From assembly GCA_009774535.1 (NCBI GenBank), contig VSNY01000186.1, positions 1 to 7,625 of the forward strand: a stretch of DNA of 7,625 bases. The letters run 5' to 3'. The DNA comes from Lachnospiraceae bacterium (GTDB lineage Bacteria; Bacillota; Clostridia; Lachnospirales; Lachnospiraceae). Each line of letters opens with the position of its first letter. The stretch's first letter is position 1. The notes beneath the pieces were generated by a model that was given only the letters and a program-made list of their open reading frames with translations, made no database searches and was not told the DNA's origin. Below, one piece after another: positions 5,506 to 7,625 of the stretch. The translations under genes were made by a program, and so were the position numbers.

Positions 5506-7551
5506 AGCTGCTACTATAAAGAGACAAAGATGCTGTATGGCGGGGACTATAATCCGGAGCAGTGGGGAAGAGAAGTATGGGAAGAGGACATGCGGCTGAT
5601 GGCGCAGGCGCATATCAATATCGTGACGCTGAATGTATTTAGCTGGGCGTCTTTGCAGCCGGATGAGGATACTTATGATTTTGCAAGGCTGGACGAGATC
5701 ATGCAGCTTGTGCGGGCAAACGGGATGAAAGTATGTCTGGCGACTTCTACGGGCGCGCATCCGGCATGGATGGCAAAACGGCATCCGGATATTCTGCGGA
5801 CAGAAAAAGACGGAAGGAAGCGTAAGTTTGGCGGACGGCACAATTCCTGCCCGAACAGCCCGACTTACCGCAAATACGCGCCAAGACTTGCGCAAAAGCT
5901 TGCGGAACATTACCGGGATTATGACAATATTGTGGCATGGCATGTATCAAACGAGTATGGCGGGGCGTGTTATTGTGATGAATGCCAGAAGGCGTTCCGG
6001 GTATGGCTGAAAAAGAAATATGGGACGATCGAAGAGGTAAACAGAAGCTATAATACGGCTTTTTGGGGACATACGTTTTATGACTGGGACGAGATCGTGC
6101 TGCCGGATCTGCAGAGCGAACATTTTATGGATGAAGTAACGGGGATGGAGCGGACGATGTTCCAGGGCATTTCTCTGGATTATATGCGTTTTAATTCCGA
6201 CAGTATTCTGGATTGTTTTCGTCTGGAATATGATGCCATTAAAAAATTTACGCCGGATCTTCCGGTTACGACGAATCTGATGACCGCTTATAAGGGACTG
6301 GATTATCAAAAATGGGCAAAGTCTATGGATTTTGTATCCTGGGACAATTATCCGTCCGCTGCGGACAGTCCGGACCAGATCGCGTTTTACCATGATCTGA
6401 TGCGCGGACTGGACGGGCAGAAGCCGTTTGTGCTGATGGAGCAGGCGCCAAGCGTGACTAACTGGCAGCAATTCGCCAAGCTGAAACGGCCGGGTGAGAT
6501 GCGGCTGATGAGTTATCAGGCTGTGGCGCATGGGGCGGACGCGATCCAGTTTTTCCAAATCCGCAGGAGTATCGGGGCATGCGAAAAGTATCACAGCGCG
6601 GTAATTGACCATGTAGGAACCGCTGATACAAGGGTGTTTCGGGAAGTCACGAAGCTTGGGGAAGAGCTTGAGAAAATCGGCGGTCTGTTTTTGGACGGAA
6701 AGACCCCGGCGAAGACAGCGATTTTATTTGATTGGGATAACTGGTGGGCCGTAGAATATTCATCCGGGCCAAGTGTGCGGCTCAAGTATCTGGATGCTGT
6801 ATTGGATTATTATAAGGCGGCGTACGCATTAAACGTTCCGGTAGATATCATTAGTACCGACCATTCGCTCGAACCGTATCAGGTAGTTATTGCGCCGCTG
6901 TTGTATATGGTAAAGCGCGGCTATGAGGAAAAGCTGAAAGATTATGTCAGACAGGGAGGAAACTTTGTGACGTCGTATTTCAGCGGGATCGTAGACGAGC
7001 ACGACCTGGTGGACTGCGGCGGTTATCCGGGCAGGCTGCGGGAACTGCTCGGCGTCTGGGTGGAAGAAAGCGACGCCCTGCCGTTCGGAGAGCAGAATGC
7101 AATTACTTACAGCGGCACACGCTATCCGGCAGATCTTATGTGCGACCTGATGCATCTGGAAGGCGCGCAGGCGCTTGCAAATTATGAAGAAGATTTTTAT
7201 GCCGGCACGCCTGCGGTTACCGTCAACAAGTACGGCTTGGGCAAGGCATATTATGTCGGGACGCATTCTGATGAAATGTTTTACCAGACATGGATGCGCG
7301 AGCTGTTTGCACAGACAGGGATCAGCCCGATACAGCATACACCGGCTGGCGTCGAAGCGGCTGTCCGGGAAAATGCCGGCGGCAGATATTTGTTTTTACT
7401 CAACCATACGGCAGAAGAAAAAACGGTCGTGCTGGAAGAATCGTATAAAGACCTGCTGAATGGCCGCACGTATGCAAAACAGGAAGAAATTGTACTGGAA
7501 GCAAGGGGAGTGTACCTGCTCGGAGGATGCAAAGTGCAGGGAATAAAATAG
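5503..7551 (+). CDS. Glycoside hydrolase family 42 beta-galactosidase
   Basis: This 682-residue enzyme is a GH42 retaining beta-galactosidase (EC 3.2.1.23), which cleaves terminal beta-D-galactosyl residues from oligosaccharides. With no signal peptide it acts in the cytoplasm. The N-terminal TIM barrel (about 1-390) begins with the family signature LYGGDYNPEQW (11-21). The acid/base is E151 in AWHVSNEYGG and the nucleophile is E313 in VLMEQAPS. The zinc cluster of this family is complete: C116 plus C156, C158 and C161 in CYCDEC. A trimerisation domain follows (about 395-600), with GGNFVTSYFSGIVDE at 485-499 and GLGKAYYVGTH at 578-588. A small C-terminal beta domain (about 615-682) contains RYLFLLNHT. 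Length is normal. The gene has its own promoter and terminator, and no sugar transporter or regulator lies beside it in the window. Natural substrates may be galacto-oligosaccharides or plant and host galactosides rather than lactose. The symbols bga and lacZ2 are used variably for this family, so none is given. Confidence 0.96.
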   Translation: MSCYYKETKMLYGGDYNPEQWGREVWEEDMRLMAQAHINIVTLNVFSWASLQPDEDTYDFARLDEIMQLVRANGMKVCLATSTGAHPAWMAKRHPDILRTEKDGRKRKFGGRHNSCPNSPTYRKYAPRLAQKLAEHYRDYDNIVAWHVSNEYGGACYCDECQKAFRVWLKKKYGTIEEVNRSYNTAFWGHTFYDWDEIVLPDLQSEHFMDEVTGMERTMFQGISLDYMRFNSDSILDCFRLEYDAIKKFTPDLPVTTNLMTAYKGLDYQKWAKSMDFVSWDNYPSAADSPDQIAFYHDLMRGLDGQKPFVLMEQAPSVTNWQQFAKLKRPGEMRLMSYQAVAHGADAIQFFQIRRSIGACEKYHSAVIDHVGTADTRVFREVTKLGEELEKIGGLFLDGKTPAKTAILFDWDNWWAVEYSSGPSVRLKYLDAVLDYYKAAYALNVPVDIISTDHSLEPYQVVIAPLLYMVKRGYEEKLKDYVRQGGNFVTSYFSGIVDEHDLVDCGGYPGRLRELLGVWVEESDALPFGEQNAITYSGTRYPADLMCDLMHLEGAQALANYEEDFYAGTPAVTVNKYGLGKAYYVGTHSDEMFYQTWMRELFAQTGISPIQHTPAGVEAAVRENAGGRYLFLLNHTAEEKTVVLEESYKDLLNGRTYAKQEEIVLEARGVYLLGGCKVQGIK

Positions 7552-7561
7552 GAAATTAATG

Positions 7562-7611
7562 AAAAACTGGAGCAAATCTGTTGCGGTGATACAGATTTGC
7601 TCCAGTTTTTT
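7562..7611 (+). terminator. Strong intrinsic terminator after the GH42 gene
   Basis: A perfect 16-bp stem, 7566-7581 (ACTGGAGCAAATCTGT) with 7591-7606, encloses a nine-base loop (TGCGGTGAT) and leads into TTTTTT (7606-7611). Upstream A residues at 7562-7565 extend the stem by A-T pairs and supply a T-tract on the other strand, so it may act in both directions. It lies 14 bases after the stop codon at 7549-7551. Confidence 0.93.
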
Positions 7612-7625
7612 ACAGGTATTTATAT

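Noticed and set aside
5282..5506. 74-codon + strand frame before the GH42 gene
   Set aside because: No ribosome binding site and no family resemblance. It contains the GH42 promoter and runs past the GH42 start.

Overview
The window looks like a chromosomal segment from an anaerobic, low-to-mid GC Firmicute, most likely a gut-type member of the Lachnospiraceae. This rests on the close AGGAGG-type ribosome binding sites, the codon use, the protein flavours (a two-domain glutamine-dependent NAD synthase, a zinc-site Hsp33, a GH42 beta-galactosidase) and the short, tightly packed gene layout. The genus cannot be fixed from sequence reading alone.

Left block (about 141-3829, + strand): a clear extended -10 promoter at 141-169 drives three tightly coupled genes: a class I SAM-dependent methyltransferase, the redox-regulated chaperone hslO (Hsp33), and nadE (glutamine-hydrolysing NAD+ synthase). 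The first two overlap by 11 bp. The second and third are separated by 1 base. A hairpin at 3834-3854 ends this operon. It also serves the converging gene on the other strand, whose stop codon sits in the hairpin's T-tract.

Middle block (3859-5030, - strand): an AI-2E family (UPF0118) polytopic membrane protein has its own strong sigma-A-type promoter at 5002-5030.

Intergenic block (about 4985-5502): besides divergent promoters for the two flanking genes, this stretch holds the C-terminal part of a PIN-domain (VapC-like ribonuclease) protein at about 5063-5245. Its N-terminal half is absent, so it is best read as a gene remnant. About 140 bases after it (5246-5384) remain unexplained.

Right block (5385-7611, + strand): an extended -10 promoter and an approximately 80-base leader with two mutually exclusive hairpins precede a GH42 beta-galactosidase with both catalytic glutamates and the four-cysteine zinc site. 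It is closed by a near-perfect intrinsic terminator with a 16-bp stem.

All five intact genes belong to known families. I see no previously undescribed multi-gene system. The parts most worth a second look are the PIN remnant and the GH42 leader.
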